From: DATDFB01 sp035276475
Lineage (GTDB): Bacteria > Acidobacteriota > Thermoanaerobaculia > Gp7-AA8
Length of the DNA stretch: 64,000 bases
Direction of reading: 5' to 3'
NCBI GenBank assembly: GCA_035276475.1
Contig: DATELQ010000004.1
Span: 1 to 64,000 of the forward strand
Shown here: positions 17,990 through 27,445 of the stretch, piece by piece
Layout of the letters: each line of letters opens with the position of its first letter
Position numbering within the stretch: position 1 is the stretch's first letter
Notes under the pieces: generated by a model
The model's database searches: none
Told to the model about the DNA's origin: nothing
What the model saw: the letters and a program-made list of their open reading frames with translations, nothing else
Made by a program: the position numbers and the translations under genes

Positions 17990-19585
17990 TCAGGACGACG
18001 TCAGCGCGCCCTGGAACGCCTGCTTGTACGCCTCCTTGGCACGCGCGCTCGCCTTCGGGTTCGCGCCGACCGTGGCCCGCCTCACCGCCGCGGCATAGGC
18101 CTCGTCGAACTTCAGATCGGCGTCGGCGGCTTCCGTGGCGTCGGGGTTCGCCTCGCGGTAGCTGGCGGCGCGCTCCTTCGCCTCGCGCGCCAGCTCGAGC
18201 TCGATTTGCCGGTTGACGAACGCGCCGAACGACATGGCCGGCTCGGCGGCGATCGGAATCCGTGCCTCGTCGGCGGGCGCGATGGCGGCCACCACGCGCT
18301 CGACCTTCTTCCCGTCGGGCTGCACGTTGTGCTGCCAGAGACGCATGAGGAGGTTGACGCGGTAGTCGTCGAAGATCGAGCGGCCGAAGGCCATCAGCGT
18401 CTCCACCGGAATGTTGTCGAGCTCCTTGGCGATCTCGGCGACGACTTTCTCCGCCTCGGCGCGCTTGGAGGTGTTGCGGATGATCGGCTCGATCGTGGAG
18501 ACGAAGTCGATCACGCCGCGGATCTCGAACTTGCGCAGCTTGACGATGTTGTCGCGGAAGTAGGAGACGAGGATGGCCTGATCGACGAGATCGATCACGC
18601 GCGTGAACGGGAAGAGGCTGCGTACCGTCAGCACGCCCGGGTCGGACGTAGCGAGGTGCTGGACGCTCAGCACGTTCAGCTCGGTGAGGATGTCGGCGGT
18701 GTCGTCGTCCACGCCGTCGATCCAATTCGTCGGCAGCTCGCTGGTGATCGACTTGTTCCGCTTGAAGCGTTTGTAGGCCTCGTCGCGCAGCTGCTCGAAG
18801 AAGAGCGGGTAGAACATGCCGATGAGGAAGTACGTCGACGGTCCGGCCACGGTCATGTCCTTGAGGACGTCGGTCGCGCCGGCGAAGAAGCCGAGCATCA
18901 TGGCCGCGCCGGCGCGCAGCGAGGCCGTGATCAGGAAGCGCGCGCTCAAGCCTCCGGCGTTGATGCGGCCGATCATGCGCATGACGAGCAGCACCCACAC
19001 GCCGAAGCCGGAGTAGACGAGACCGAGCTGCCACTCCGGCAGGCCGGCCTGCGCGGCGGCGAGACTGTCCTGCGCCTTCTTGATCGCCGTCTTGATGGTT
19101 GCGATCGACGGCGTGGCCGCGGCCGCGGCGCTCTGCGCGTCCTTGAGCGTGGTCGACACCTGGCTCAACTTCGGATCGGACGCCGGCGTCAGTTTATTGC
19201 CGCCGTCGCTGATCACCGCCGGGATCGAGAAGACCGCGGTCAGCAGCGCGGCGCCCCACAGCATGGAGGCGAACGTCGGCGCGTGCCGCGACATGTCGTC
19301 CGAGAGGTCTTCGCTGACCTTGATCGGGTTGGCGGTGTCGGACCACGTCTGATCGAACTTCTCGGTGAACTGGCGGTACGCCTCGACCACCGACATGCGG
19401 CTATCGAACTTCGAGGAGAGATTCAGCAGATGGTAGACGAGGCCGATCGCCGCCGGGATCGGTACGAGGATCCAGAGGCTGTAGCTCTTCACCACGAAAA
19501 ATGCGCCGACGGCCAGAGCGATGCCGGCAATGATGACGAGCACTTCCTCGCGTGAAAGCAACGGCTTGCGCGTTCCGCTTTCCAT
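17990..19585 (-). CDS. Large hypothetical membrane protein (531 aa)
   Basis: I recognise no family. The chain has a helix pair near the N-terminus (about 12-50), a pair around residues 105-125, and a group of three to four helices around 185-270, with a coiled-coil-like Ala/Lys region (KDAQSAAAAATPSIATIKTA) between them that is probably external. The C-terminal 240 residues are soluble, helical and charged. The start at 19585 is fixed by GGAGG 6 nt upstream. An alternative ATG at 19624 has no such site. It is a single-gene unit between the cyclic-di-GMP gene and an SDR gene. Confidence 0.75.
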   Translation of the reverse strand: MESGTRKPLLSREEVLVIIAGIALAVGAFFVVKSYSLWILVPIPAAIGLVYHLLNLSSKFDSRMSVVEAYRQFTEKFDQTWSDTANPIKVSEDLSDDMSRHAPTFASMLWGAALLTAVFSIPAVISDGGNKLTPASDPKLSQVSTTLKDAQSAAAAATPSIATIKTAIKKAQDSLAAAQAGLPEWQLGLVYSGFGVWVLLVMRMIGRINAGGLSARFLITASLRAGAAMMLGFFAGATDVLKDMTVAGPSTYFLIGMFYPLFFEQLRDEAYKRFKRNKSITSELPTNWIDGVDDDTADILTELNVLSVQHLATSDPGVLTVRSLFPFTRVIDLVDQAILVSYFRDNIVKLRKFEIRGVIDFVSTIEPIIRNTSKRAEAEKVVAEIAKELDNIPVETLMAFGRSIFDDYRVNLLMRLWQHNVQPDGKKVERVVAAIAPADEARIPIAAEPAMSFGAFVNRQIELELAREAKERAASYREANPDATEAADADLKFDEAYAAAVRRATVGANPKASARAKEAYKQAFQGALTSS

Positions 19586-19673
19586 GAGTCCCTCCGAATT
19601 TTGCGTTGAATGTAAGAAGGACACGATACGCGTTTTCTCCCGGCACAGACCGGGATTTTGCGGATGCGTTCGC

Positions 19674-20360
19674 TTATGGGTTCGTCGCCCAGACCGAGGT
19701 CTCCGTCACGAAGCCGCGGTCGTCGAGCTCCAGCATCGACACGATGGCCTGGGCGATGTCGGCGGCGACGAGCTTGCGCGGGTTGAACTCTCTGTTGCGG
19801 AAGAACTCCGTCTGCACCTCGCTCGGGTTGATCTGCATGACGCGCACGTTCGACTTGCGCAGCTCGGCGCGCCAGCACTCGGTCATGCCGTGCAGCGCGA
19901 ACTTGCTCGCGCAGTACGCGGTGCCGCCCGCAAAGCCGCGCACCGCGGCGCTCGACGCGACGTTGACGATGTTCCCGTAGCTCTTCCGAACGAAGTGCCG
20001 CGCCGACTCGCGCGCCACGACCATGGCCCCGAAGACGTTCGTGGCGAAGACGCGCTGCATCTCGCCGAGGTCTTGATCGAGGAGCGGCCCGAACGAGCCG
20101 AAGCCGGCGTTGTTGACGAGGACGTTGTAGTCGTCGAATTCGCGCACGACGTCGGCGACGAGGCGCACGCAGTCGCTCTCCACCGCCACGTCCGCCGCGA
20201 TCGCCGTCGCGCCGATCTCCTTCGCCGCGCGCTCGAGCTTCGCGCGATCGCGCCCGCAGATGGCCACGCGCCCGCCGCGCTCGGCCAGGAGCTTTGCCGT
20301 CGCGAAACCGATCCCCGAGGAGCCGCCGGTCACGAGTGCTCTTGCGCTGTCGATCTTCAT
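19674..20360 (-). CDS. Short-chain dehydrogenase/reductase (228 aa)
   Basis: Classical SDR: cofactor loop TGGSSGIGF near residue 12, NNAG motif, catalytic Ser in VASSAA and the YCASK Tyr/Lys pair. Arg-rich residues after strand 2 (ICGRDR) suggest NADP(H). C-terminal part reads like YdfG/FabG-like oxidoreductases; substrate unknown. The start at ATG 20360 gives the canonical short N-terminus MKIDSARALVTGG; the frame continues upstream only as antisense of the divergent methyltransferase. Just 21 bp separate the two divergent starts, so promoters must overlap coding sequence. Confidence 0.9.
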   Translation of the reverse strand: MKIDSARALVTGGSSGIGFATAKLLAERGGRVAICGRDRAKLERAAKEIGATAIAADVAVESDCVRLVADVVREFDDYNVLVNNAGFGSFGPLLDQDLGEMQRVFATNVFGAMVVARESARHFVRKSYGNIVNVASSAAVRGFAGGTAYCASKFALHGMTECWRAELRKSNVRVMQINPSEVQTEFFRNREFNPRKLVAADIAQAIVSMLELDDRGFVTETSVWATNP

Positions 20361-20381
20361 GGCGGAAAGTCTACGTGTTTC

Positions 20382-21353
20382 ATGCGTGCCTGTCCGTCGT
20401 GCGGCGACGCGCCGCAGGAGATTCTCGTCTCGGCCGACGCCGTCGCCGAGGAGATTGCGCTGCGGCGCAAGTTCTTCGCCGCGCGCATCGACGGCTGGGT
20501 CGAGCCGGCGCAGCAGAAAGACCGCGTCGACGTCGCCCAGAGCGAGCCGGCCGAGGTGCGCATCTGCCGCGCGTGCGGCGTCCTCGTGCGCGGCCGCGGC
20601 GACGCCGCGCGCTTCGCCGCCGATCCGTACGCGCCGCACGTCATGGAGCAGATGCTGCGCACCTACATCGACGAGTTCCGCGCCCGCGAGTCGCGCATCC
20701 GGCCGCTGCTCCCCGAAGGCGCGAAGGCGATCGAGATCGGGAGCTACGTCGGCGGATTCCTGCACGTGGCGCGCGAGTGGGGCTGGGACATCACGGGCCT
20801 CGACGTCGGCGAGGACACGTCGCACTTCAGCCGCGCCAAGGGCTATCCGACGCGCACGGCGTCACTCGACGAATGCAACTTCGACGACGCCTCGCTCGAC
20901 GGCGTCTTCATCTGGAACACGTTCGAGCAGATCGACGACCCGCGCGAGTTTCTCGCCGAGGTGCGGCGCGTGCTGCGGCCGCGCGGCGTGCTCGTGATCC
21001 GCACGCCGAACGCGCTCTTGTACACGATGATCGAAGCGCTGCTCGACCTCCGCCGCCCCCTCCCTCTCGACGATCACGACCCGCTCGTCATCGCCCTCGG
21101 GCACTCCAATCTCCTCGGTTTTCCGCACCTCTACGGCTTCAGCGCCGCGTCGCTCGACCGGCTCGTGACGCCGCACGGTTTCGAAGTGCAATCGCACGCC
21201 GGCACGCCGCACATCCCGCCGACGCGCCACCGCCTCTCCGCCACCGCGCGGATCGAAGAGGAGCGCACGAACGCCGCCACCGCGAAGCTCCAGGCGGCGT
21301 TCGGCGACGTCGTGATCGGGCCGTGGCTCGAGACTACCTTTTGTCGATCGTGA
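20382..21353 (+). CDS. Class I methyltransferase with N-terminal zinc-finger-like motif (323 aa)
   Basis: The N-terminus has two cysteine pairs, CPSCG at residues 4-8 and CRACG about 60 residues later, likely a zinc ribbon. The methyltransferase core follows: AIEIGSYVGGFLHVARE as motif I, GLDVGED, DDASLDGVFIWNTFEQIDDP and LRPRGVLVIRTPNA. This layout (zinc finger then Methyltransf_11/23-like core) occurs in enzymes acting on sugars or secondary metabolites. ATG 20382 is the only start compatible with the first cysteine pair. The 3' end overlaps the convergent hydrolase gene by 20 bp. Confidence 0.85.
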   Translation: MRACPSCGDAPQEILVSADAVAEEIALRRKFFAARIDGWVEPAQQKDRVDVAQSEPAEVRICRACGVLVRGRGDAARFAADPYAPHVMEQMLRTYIDEFRARESRIRPLLPEGAKAIEIGSYVGGFLHVAREWGWDITGLDVGEDTSHFSRAKGYPTRTASLDECNFDDASLDGVFIWNTFEQIDDPREFLAEVRRVLRPRGVLVIRTPNALLYTMIEALLDLRRPLPLDDHDPLVIALGHSNLLGFPHLYGFSAASLDRLVTPHGFEVQSHAGTPHIPPTRHRLSATARIEEERTNAATAKLQAAFGDVVIGPWLETTFCRS

Positions 21354-22548
21354 CGCCGCCGGACGACGCGCTCTTGTCGAGAAGCTCGCGCCCCTTGGCC
21401 TCCTCTTTCAAGTACGCGTCCCAGAACGCCAGCGAGAGGACGCGGATCTCGTTGAACGCGTTGCGGCCGATCTGGGGGTTCACCGGGCCGTTCGTCCTCC
21501 GTGTCGGCTCGTACACCGGATACGGCTCGGGATTGCGCGGATCACCGGGGGGATAGGGGTTCGCCTGCGGGAGCGGCATCGACGACGTCTGCGGGATCTC
21601 GGACGGGATGTACGTGCCGGCGAACGTCGAGTGCCGCGCGCCAGCCAGCAGGACGAAGTACTTGTCGCCCGCCGCCGCGTTCGTGAACGCTGTCTTGCGC
21701 CACTGCGCGTCTTCGTTCGGCGCGGCGCCGCGGTCTTCGCTGCCGGACATGAACATCGCCGGGATGCGGATGCCGGCGAACGACTGCGTGTTGAGCCCGA
21801 GGCTCGCCGTGACGCCCGGCGGCGACATGGCGATGATGGCCTTCACGCGCGGGTCGCCCAAGGTCAGCGGCGGGTTGCCGGACGTCGTCGCGCCACCGAC
21901 GAGCATCGCCGTCAGCGCGCCTAGGGAGTGCCCGGCCACGCCGATCTTCGCGTGGTCGAATTTTCCCTTCAGCTCGGGGAAGCGCTGCTCGAGTCCGTCG
22001 AGGCGGTCGATGATCAGCGTGACGTCGCGCACGCGGTCGGTCCACTGCGGCTCGCGCTGCGACTCCCACTCGGCTGCCCGTGCGCGGCGCTCCCCCTCCT
22101 CGCGCTCCGCGGCGGCCTTCTCCATCTCCTCTTTCGTGGGACGGCGGCGCCGCTCGCGCTCCTGGTTCGCCGGCTCGCCGAAGATCGCGCGCGCCGCGTC
22201 GACCGTTTTGCCGGCGTCGGCGTGGCGCGGCCGGATGACCGCGTAGCCGTTCCGCGTCCAGTACGACACGAGCTGCTCGTAGCCCTGCTCCGAGGAGCCG
22301 TAGCCGTGCGAGAAGATGATCAGCGGGTACGGGCCGCCCTTGATCGGATATTGGATCGAGATGGTGACGTCGCGGTTGCGCTGCGCGTCGTGAAGGACGG
22401 CCGCGGGGACGACGCCGACGGCCTCGGTGCCGCCCGACGAGCTGTAGCCGGTGCTCTTGTCGGCGACGGCGGAGGACGAGGCGTTCGGCGGATTACCCGA
22501 GGAACAGGCGATGACCAGCAGCGCCGCAAGGAAGGAAAGGCGTTTCAT
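21334..22548 (-). CDS. Alpha/beta-hydrolase lipoprotein (404 aa)
   Basis: Lipobox LVIAC with Cys15, then a serine hydrolase fold: oxyanion strand PYPLIIFSHGYGSS, nucleophile GHSLGALTA, an acidic MSGSEDRGAAP and a histidine in GARHSTFAG. A charged helical insertion (about residues 130-175, RERRRRPTKEEMEKAAAE) forms a probable lid. The organisation resembles platelet-activating-factor acetylhydrolase-like and dienelactone hydrolase-like proteins, acting on ester substrates at the envelope. Divergent from the following GT39 gene with a 23-bp gap. Confidence 0.85.
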   Translation of the reverse strand: MKRLSFLAALLVIACSSGNPPNASSSAVADKSTGYSSSGGTEAVGVVPAAVLHDAQRNRDVTISIQYPIKGGPYPLIIFSHGYGSSEQGYEQLVSYWTRNGYAVIRPRHADAGKTVDAARAIFGEPANQERERRRRPTKEEMEKAAAEREEGERRARAAEWESQREPQWTDRVRDVTLIIDRLDGLEQRFPELKGKFDHAKIGVAGHSLGALTAMLVGGATTSGNPPLTLGDPRVKAIIAMSPPGVTASLGLNTQSFAGIRIPAMFMSGSEDRGAAPNEDAQWRKTAFTNAAAGDKYFVLLAGARHSTFAGTYIPSEIPQTSSMPLPQANPYPPGDPRNPEPYPVYEPTRRTNGPVNPQIGRNAFNEIRVLSLAFWDAYLKEEAKGRELLDKSASSGGVTIDKR

Positions 22549-22571
22549 GCATTGACTCCTGGCGAAACAAT

Positions 22572-24113
22572 ATGCAAAACCCGCCGCGCCCGCCCGCGTA
22601 CTTCGAGGCCATGCGACGAAACTCCAACATTCTCCTCGGCGCGATGGCCGCGGCGACGGCGGCGATGCACCTCGTCTGCATCAACCAGTACGGCATTTTC
22701 CGCGACGAGCTCTACTACCTCGCCTGCGGCGAGCACCTCGACTGGGGCTACGTCGACCAGCCGCCGCTCGTCGGCGTCATCGCCTGGATCGCCCGGCACC
22801 TCGGCACGTCGCTCCTGGCGGTGCGGATCATTCCGGTGCTCGCAGCCGCGGCGCTCGTCGCGCTCAACGGCGCGATGGCCCGGCGCCTCGGCGGCGGCCT
22901 CTTCGCGCAGTTCCTCGCCTGCCTCACCGCGCTCATCGCACCGATCTACATCGCCCTCGGGCACTTCCTCTCGATGAATATCTTCGAGCCGCTCTTCTGG
23001 ACGGGGATGGCGTACGTGGCCATCGCGATCTTTCAGGGCGGCTCGGAGAAGCTCTGGGTCCTCTTCGGCCCCCTCGCCGGCCTCGGGATGGAGAACAAGC
23101 ACGCCACGCTCTTCTTCGGCTCGTCGTTCGTGCTGGCGATGCTCTTGACGCGCGAGCGGCGGCACTTCGCGCGGCCGTGGATCTGGCTCGGCGGCGTTGT
23201 CGCGGCGATTGTCTTCGCGCCAAACGCGCTGTGGGAGGTGCGCCACCACTTCCCGACGCTGGAGCTGTTGCAAAACATCGCTCACAGCCACAAGAACGCG
23301 CCAGTGAATCTCTGGAGCTTCACGGCCGGGCAGTTGCTGCTGCTCCATCCGATCAACGCCATTGTCTGGATCGCCGGCCTGGTGTGGCTTCTCCGTCGTG
23401 CTGAATATCGAGTGCTGGCTCTGACGTGGATCATCTGCTTCGTCGAGTTCGTGGTGATGAAGGGGAAGATCTACTACCTCGCGCCGGCGTATCCGATGCT
23501 CCTCGCCGCCGGCAGCGTGGCGATCGAGTCGTGGACGGCAGCGCGTGCGCGCGTGTGGCGCGTCGCCGCCGTGGCCATCGTCATCATCACCGGCGCCGCG
23601 ATCGCGCCGCTGACGCTGCCGATTCTCCCGGTCGAGACGTACATCGCGTATCAGAAGGCGGTGCACTTCGAGCCGCCGCAGACGGAGAACCATCGCTTCG
23701 GCCCGCTGCCCCAGCAGTACGCCGACATGTTCGGCTGGCCGGAGATGGTGGCGACGGTGGCGCGGGTCTACGACACGCTGCCGGCCGGCGACCGCGCGCG
23801 CTGCATGATCTTCGGTCAGAACTACGGCGAGGCCGGCGCGATCGACTGGTTCGGCGCGCGCTATGGCCTGCCGAAGGCGGTGAGCGCGCACCAGAACTAT
23901 TTCTACTGGGGCCCGCGCAATTACGACGGCTCGGTGGCGATCGTGCTCAACGACGACCGCGAGACGCTGTTGACGATCTTCAATCACGTCGAGCTGGCCG
24001 CGCACGTGCAGCACCCGTATTCGATGCCGTACGAGCACTTCGACATCTGGATCTGCCGCGACCCGAAGGTGAATTTCCAGGAGCTGTATCCGAAGATCAA
24101 GAAGTGGATCTGA
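22572..24113 (+). CDS. Family 39 (PMT-like) membrane glycosyltransferase (513 aa)
   Basis: Around ten transmembrane helices and a C-terminal soluble tail. Donor-site signature GIFRDELYYLACGEHLDWGY with the acidic DE pair is followed by VDQPPLVG, the pattern of bacterial GT39 proteins that use a polyprenyl-phosphate sugar. NIFEPLFWTG and GLGMENKHATLFF are further family segments. Acceptor unknown. Start 22572 is the longest; ATG 22611 (MRRNSNILL) with GAGG close by is an alternative and would place the first helix nearer the N-terminus. Confidence 0.88.
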   Translation: MQNPPRPPAYFEAMRRNSNILLGAMAAATAAMHLVCINQYGIFRDELYYLACGEHLDWGYVDQPPLVGVIAWIARHLGTSLLAVRIIPVLAAAALVALNGAMARRLGGGLFAQFLACLTALIAPIYIALGHFLSMNIFEPLFWTGMAYVAIAIFQGGSEKLWVLFGPLAGLGMENKHATLFFGSSFVLAMLLTRERRHFARPWIWLGGVVAAIVFAPNALWEVRHHFPTLELLQNIAHSHKNAPVNLWSFTAGQLLLLHPINAIVWIAGLVWLLRRAEYRVLALTWIICFVEFVVMKGKIYYLAPAYPMLLAAGSVAIESWTAARARVWRVAAVAIVIITGAAIAPLTLPILPVETYIAYQKAVHFEPPQTENHRFGPLPQQYADMFGWPEMVATVARVYDTLPAGDRARCMIFGQNYGEAGAIDWFGARYGLPKAVSAHQNYFYWGPRNYDGSVAIVLNDDRETLLTIFNHVELAAHVQHPYSMPYEHFDIWICRDPKVNFQELYPKIKKWI

Positions 24114-24147
24114 GGGCGGCGGCGGGTGCGGCTGCTAAAATGCTGAC

Positions 24148-24384
24148 GTGACGAAAGCAACCGTCGAGCAGGTCGAAAGCGATGCGGCCGAGTACCTCCA
24201 CCGCGTCATCGAGGGCGAGACGGTCATCATCTACGAGGGCGAGCGTCCGGTCGCCGAGATCCGTCCTGTGACGGAGACGAAGACGCTCCGCCCTGTCGGC
24301 CTGGCCGCCGGCGAGTTCGTTGTCCCAGACGACTTCGAAGATCCGCTGCCGGACGATCTGCTCGACGCGTTCGAGGGTCGATGA
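24148..24384 (+). CDS. Phd/YefM-like antitoxin (78 aa)
   Basis: Small acidic protein with the Phd/YefM fold signature: VEQVESDAAEYLHRVIEGETVIIYEGERPVAEI split as a helix, a strand pair and the conserved RPVAEIRP end. The acidic C-terminus would block the PIN toxin. GTG start at 24148 with TAAAAT 6 nt upstream and no Shine-Dalgarno, consistent with a leaderless message. The next ORF overlaps it by 4 nt (ATGA). Confidence 0.87.
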   Translation: MTKATVEQVESDAAEYLHRVIEGETVIIYEGERPVAEIRPVTETKTLRPVGLAAGEFVVPDDFEDPLPDDLLDAFEGR

Positions 24385-24770
24385 GGCTCCTCCTCGATAC
24401 GCAAGCGTTCCTCTGGTACATCACGAGCGATCCGAAACTTCCGCAATACGCGTCCGATGCGATCCGCAATAAGTCGAATGCGGTGTATCTCAGCGTCGTC
24501 TCGGTGTGGGAAGCACTTGTGAAATTCCAGATCGGGAAGCTTCCCCTTCCAAGTCCGCCAGACGAATACCTCAGCTCCCGCAGACTTGCGCATCGCATTG
24601 AGAACCTCGATTTGGAGCTCGGCGCGCTGTCACAGCTTCTTTCGCTGCCTCCGCACCATCGCGATCCATTCGACCGAATGCTCATTTGCCAGGCGCGACA
24701 CCACGAGTTGACGTTCGTCACAACCGACGAACTCCTGCCCATCTACCCCGTCGCAATCCTCCGACCCTGA
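24381..24770 (+). CDS. vapC: PIN-domain toxin, VapC family (129 aa)
   Basis: PIN nuclease with Asp6 in MRLLLDTQAFLW, a glutamate in SVVSVWEALVK and the DPFDRMLICQA signature, then a TTDELL end, the pattern of the FitB/VapC-like group that pairs with Phd-type antitoxins. Expected to cleave a specific RNA. Directly coupled to the antitoxin. The base composition of this gene is slightly lower in GC than its neighbours, which fits recent acquisition, though I have not computed it. Confidence 0.88.
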   Translation: MRLLLDTQAFLWYITSDPKLPQYASDAIRNKSNAVYLSVVSVWEALVKFQIGKLPLPSPPDEYLSSRRLAHRIENLDLELGALSQLLSLPPHHRDPFDRMLICQARHHELTFVTTDELLPIYPVAILRP

Positions 24771-24791
24771 CGCCGCTCTTACAATGTTGAC

Positions 24792-25337
24792 GTGGACGAA
24801 ATCCAAGTCGAGGCAGCCGATTTCGGCATTCGCTTCGTCGCGCGCCTCGTCGACTATCTTCCCGTGATCCTCGCCGGTGGGTTGAGCCTCGCCATCGCCT
24901 CGGCCGTGGCCACGGGTCCGGTGCCGGCAGAAAACGACGACAGCTTGGTGATCCGCATCGGCTTTCTCGTCGCCACGATCCTCTACCACGCGTTCAGCGA
25001 GTCCATCGGCGGCGCCAGTCTCGGCAAGCGGCTCTTCGGCCTCGAAGTCGTCAGCGAAGACCTCCGCCCCGCTACGCTTCTGCAGGGGTGGAAGCGCAGC
25101 CTGGCCTTCGTCGTCGACGGCTTCTTCTTCGGCCTTGTCGGCTACAACGCCATGAAGAAGTCGCCCATCCGCCAGCGCATCGGCGACGGCTGGGCGAAGA
25201 CACGCGTCGTCCTGCGCCGCTCGCTGCCGCCGGCATTGCGGCGCCCCACATCCATCTTCGTCTTCTCACTGTTCGGCGCCCTCGGCATTGCGGCCGAGGG
25301 ATTCGCGCTCGTACAGCTTTGCGCCACCTGGTTCTGA
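24792..25337 (+). CDS. RDD-family membrane protein (181 aa)
   Basis: RDD domain: FVARLVDYLPVIL at the N-terminus (Arg-Asp pair), GGASLGKRLFGLEVV after the second helix and a third helix near 110-125; a further helix at the C-terminus (about 155-178). RDD proteins are integral membrane proteins, some acting as cation antiporters, most uncharacterised. GTG start at 24792 with TACAAT 6 nt before. The last base of its stop is the first base of the helicase ATG (TGATG), so the two genes are coupled. Confidence 0.85.
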   Translation: MDEIQVEAADFGIRFVARLVDYLPVILAGGLSLAIASAVATGPVPAENDDSLVIRIGFLVATILYHAFSESIGGASLGKRLFGLEVVSEDLRPATLLQGWKRSLAFVVDGFFFGLVGYNAMKKSPIRQRIGDGWAKTRVVLRRSLPPALRRPTSIFVFSLFGALGIAAEGFALVQLCATWF

Positions 25338-27445
25338 TGCCCGAGAAAGTCCGCAAATACACCCTCAAGGCGCCGGCGAAGGCGCAGAAGCAGTACCGCG
25401 TCCGCTACGAGGATGAGCTCAATGCCGAGCAGCTCGAAGTCGTCATGGCCGGCGAGGGGCCGATGCTCGTCATCGCCGGCGCCGGCAGCGGCAAGACCCG
25501 CGCGCTCACTTACCGCGTCTCGCGCCTCATCGAAGACGGCGTCGACCCCTCCGAAATCCTCCTCGTCACCTTCACCAACAAAGCCGCGCGGGAGATGCTC
25601 AGCCGCGTCGAGCAGCTCGTCACCATCGACACGCGCCGCATCTGGGGCGGTACCTTTCACTCGATTGGCAACCGGCTGCTGCGGCGCTACGCCGAGCCGA
25701 TCGGCTATCGCAGCAACTTCTCCATCCTCGACGACGAAGACGCCAAGGAGATGATGGAGTCGGCCGTCTCCTCGCTCGGCATCAAGACGCTGGAGAAACG
25801 CTTCCCGAAGGGCGACGTCCTCCTCGACATCTACTCGTTTCTCATCAACACGCGCACGCCCTTGGAGCTCCATCTCGAGCAGAACTACCCTCATTTCGCG
25901 CTCTACCAGGAGGAGATGGTCAACGTCTTCCGCCGCTACAAGGAGCGCAAGCGCGAAGCGAACGCGATGGACTTCGACGACCTCCTCGTCAACTGGAAGC
26001 TCCTCCTCGACGAGCGCGACGAGATCGCCGAGCCGCTCAAGCGAAGGTTCCGCTTCATCCTCGTCGACGAGTACCAGGACACGAACAAGCTCCAGGCCGA
26101 CGTCGTCGACTCCATGGCCTCGGTGCGCCGCAACGTCATGGTCGTCGGCGACGACGCGCAGTCGATCTACTCCTTCCGCGGCGCGTCGTTCGAGAACATC
26201 CTCACCTTCCCGCTGCGCTTCCCCGACGCGACGGTCCACAAGCTCGAGACGAACTACCGCTCCACGCGGCAGATCCTGACGCTGGCGAACCGCTCCATCG
26301 AACACAACCGCTACCAGTTCCGCAAAGAGCTGCAAGCCGTACGCGGCGACGGGCCGGAGCCGGCGGTCGTCGGCGTCGACGACGTCTTCGAGCAGGCCGC
26401 GTTCGTGGCGCAGCGCATCCTGGAGCTGCGCGACGAGGGGGAACACCTCGACGAGATCGCCGTGCTGTACCGCTCGCACTACCAGTCGCTGGAGTTGCAG
26501 ATGGAGCTGTCGCGGCGGCTGATCCCGTACGAGATCCGCTCCGGCGTCCGCTTCTTCGAGCAGGCGCACATCAAGGACGTGATCGCGTACCTCAAGATCA
26601 TGACCAACCCGCGCGACGAGCTGTCGTGGAAGCGCGTGCTGAAGCTCTATCCGAAGATCGGCGAGAAGACGGCGGCGGAGGCGTGGGGGAAGATCGGCCA
26701 GGCCGCCGATCCGCTGCAACGCTTTCTGCACGCGGTCGAGATCAGCGGCCGCGGGGCGATGCAGTCGCTCGAATCGCTGCGCCAGGTGATGCGGCTCCTT
26801 GCCGGCGAGTCGATGAAGCACAACCCCTCGGAGTCGATCCGCCTCGTGGTCGAGCGCGGCTACGCCGACTACGCGCGCGCCAAGTTTCCGAACGCGCAGG
26901 CGCGCCTCGACGATCTCGAGCAGCTCTCGCAGTACGCGCTGCGCTACGACGACGTGAACGCCTTCCTCGAAGAGGTGGCGCTGGCGAATCCGCTCGCCGG
27001 CGAGGACGTCGCGGTCGTCGGTCCCGAGGATGAGAAGGTCGTGCTGTCGTCGGTGCACCAGGCGAAGGGGCTGGAGTGGCGCGCCGTCTTTGTCATCTGG
27101 CTCGCCGACGGGCGCTTCCCGTCGCAGCGTGCCCTGCGCGTGCCGGGCGGGATCGTGCGGGTGCAGCCGTCGCGCGTGCACGAGGCGCTGCCGCTGCTCG
27201 AAGGGGCGATCGACGACGCGCCGGTCGTCGCCGACGACGGCACGCGCGAGATCGTCATCCCCGGCGAGGAGGAGGAGCGGCGGCTCTTCTACGTCGCCGT
27301 GACGCGCGCGAAGCAGGAGCTCTACCTCGTCTTTCCGGTGATGGCCCGCGACCGCGCCGGCATGGACGTGCTGATGGAGCCGTCGCGCTTCGTGCGCGAG
27401 CTCCCCGGCGAGGTGTACGAGAAATGGGTGATCGGCAATGAGTGA
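25337..27445 (+). CDS. UvrD/PcrA-type superfamily 1 DNA helicase (702 aa)
   Basis: All SF1A motifs are visible: Q motif LNAEQLEVV, Walker A GAGSGKTRAL, motif Ia VTFTNKAAREM, Walker B FILVDEYQDTN, motif III GDDAQSIYSFRGA, motif IV LETNYRSTRQIL, motif V SSVHQAKGLEW and motif VI FYVAVTRAKQEL. It unwinds DNA 3'-5', typically in repair or removal of blocks. A basic N-terminal extension of about 30 residues precedes the helicase core. ATG 25337 overlaps the RDD stop. The stop lies 8 bp inside the next gene, so three genes form an operon. Confidence 0.93.
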   Translation: MPEKVRKYTLKAPAKAQKQYRVRYEDELNAEQLEVVMAGEGPMLVIAGAGSGKTRALTYRVSRLIEDGVDPSEILLVTFTNKAAREMLSRVEQLVTIDTRRIWGGTFHSIGNRLLRRYAEPIGYRSNFSILDDEDAKEMMESAVSSLGIKTLEKRFPKGDVLLDIYSFLINTRTPLELHLEQNYPHFALYQEEMVNVFRRYKERKREANAMDFDDLLVNWKLLLDERDEIAEPLKRRFRFILVDEYQDTNKLQADVVDSMASVRRNVMVVGDDAQSIYSFRGASFENILTFPLRFPDATVHKLETNYRSTRQILTLANRSIEHNRYQFRKELQAVRGDGPEPAVVGVDDVFEQAAFVAQRILELRDEGEHLDEIAVLYRSHYQSLELQMELSRRLIPYEIRSGVRFFEQAHIKDVIAYLKIMTNPRDELSWKRVLKLYPKIGEKTAAEAWGKIGQAADPLQRFLHAVEISGRGAMQSLESLRQVMRLLAGESMKHNPSESIRLVVERGYADYARAKFPNAQARLDDLEQLSQYALRYDDVNAFLEEVALANPLAGEDVAVVGPEDEKVVLSSVHQAKGLEWRAVFVIWLADGRFPSQRALRVPGGIVRVQPSRVHEALPLLEGAIDDAPVVADDGTREIVIPGEEEERRLFYVAVTRAKQELYLVFPVMARDRAGMDVLMEPSRFVRELPGEVYEKWVIGNE

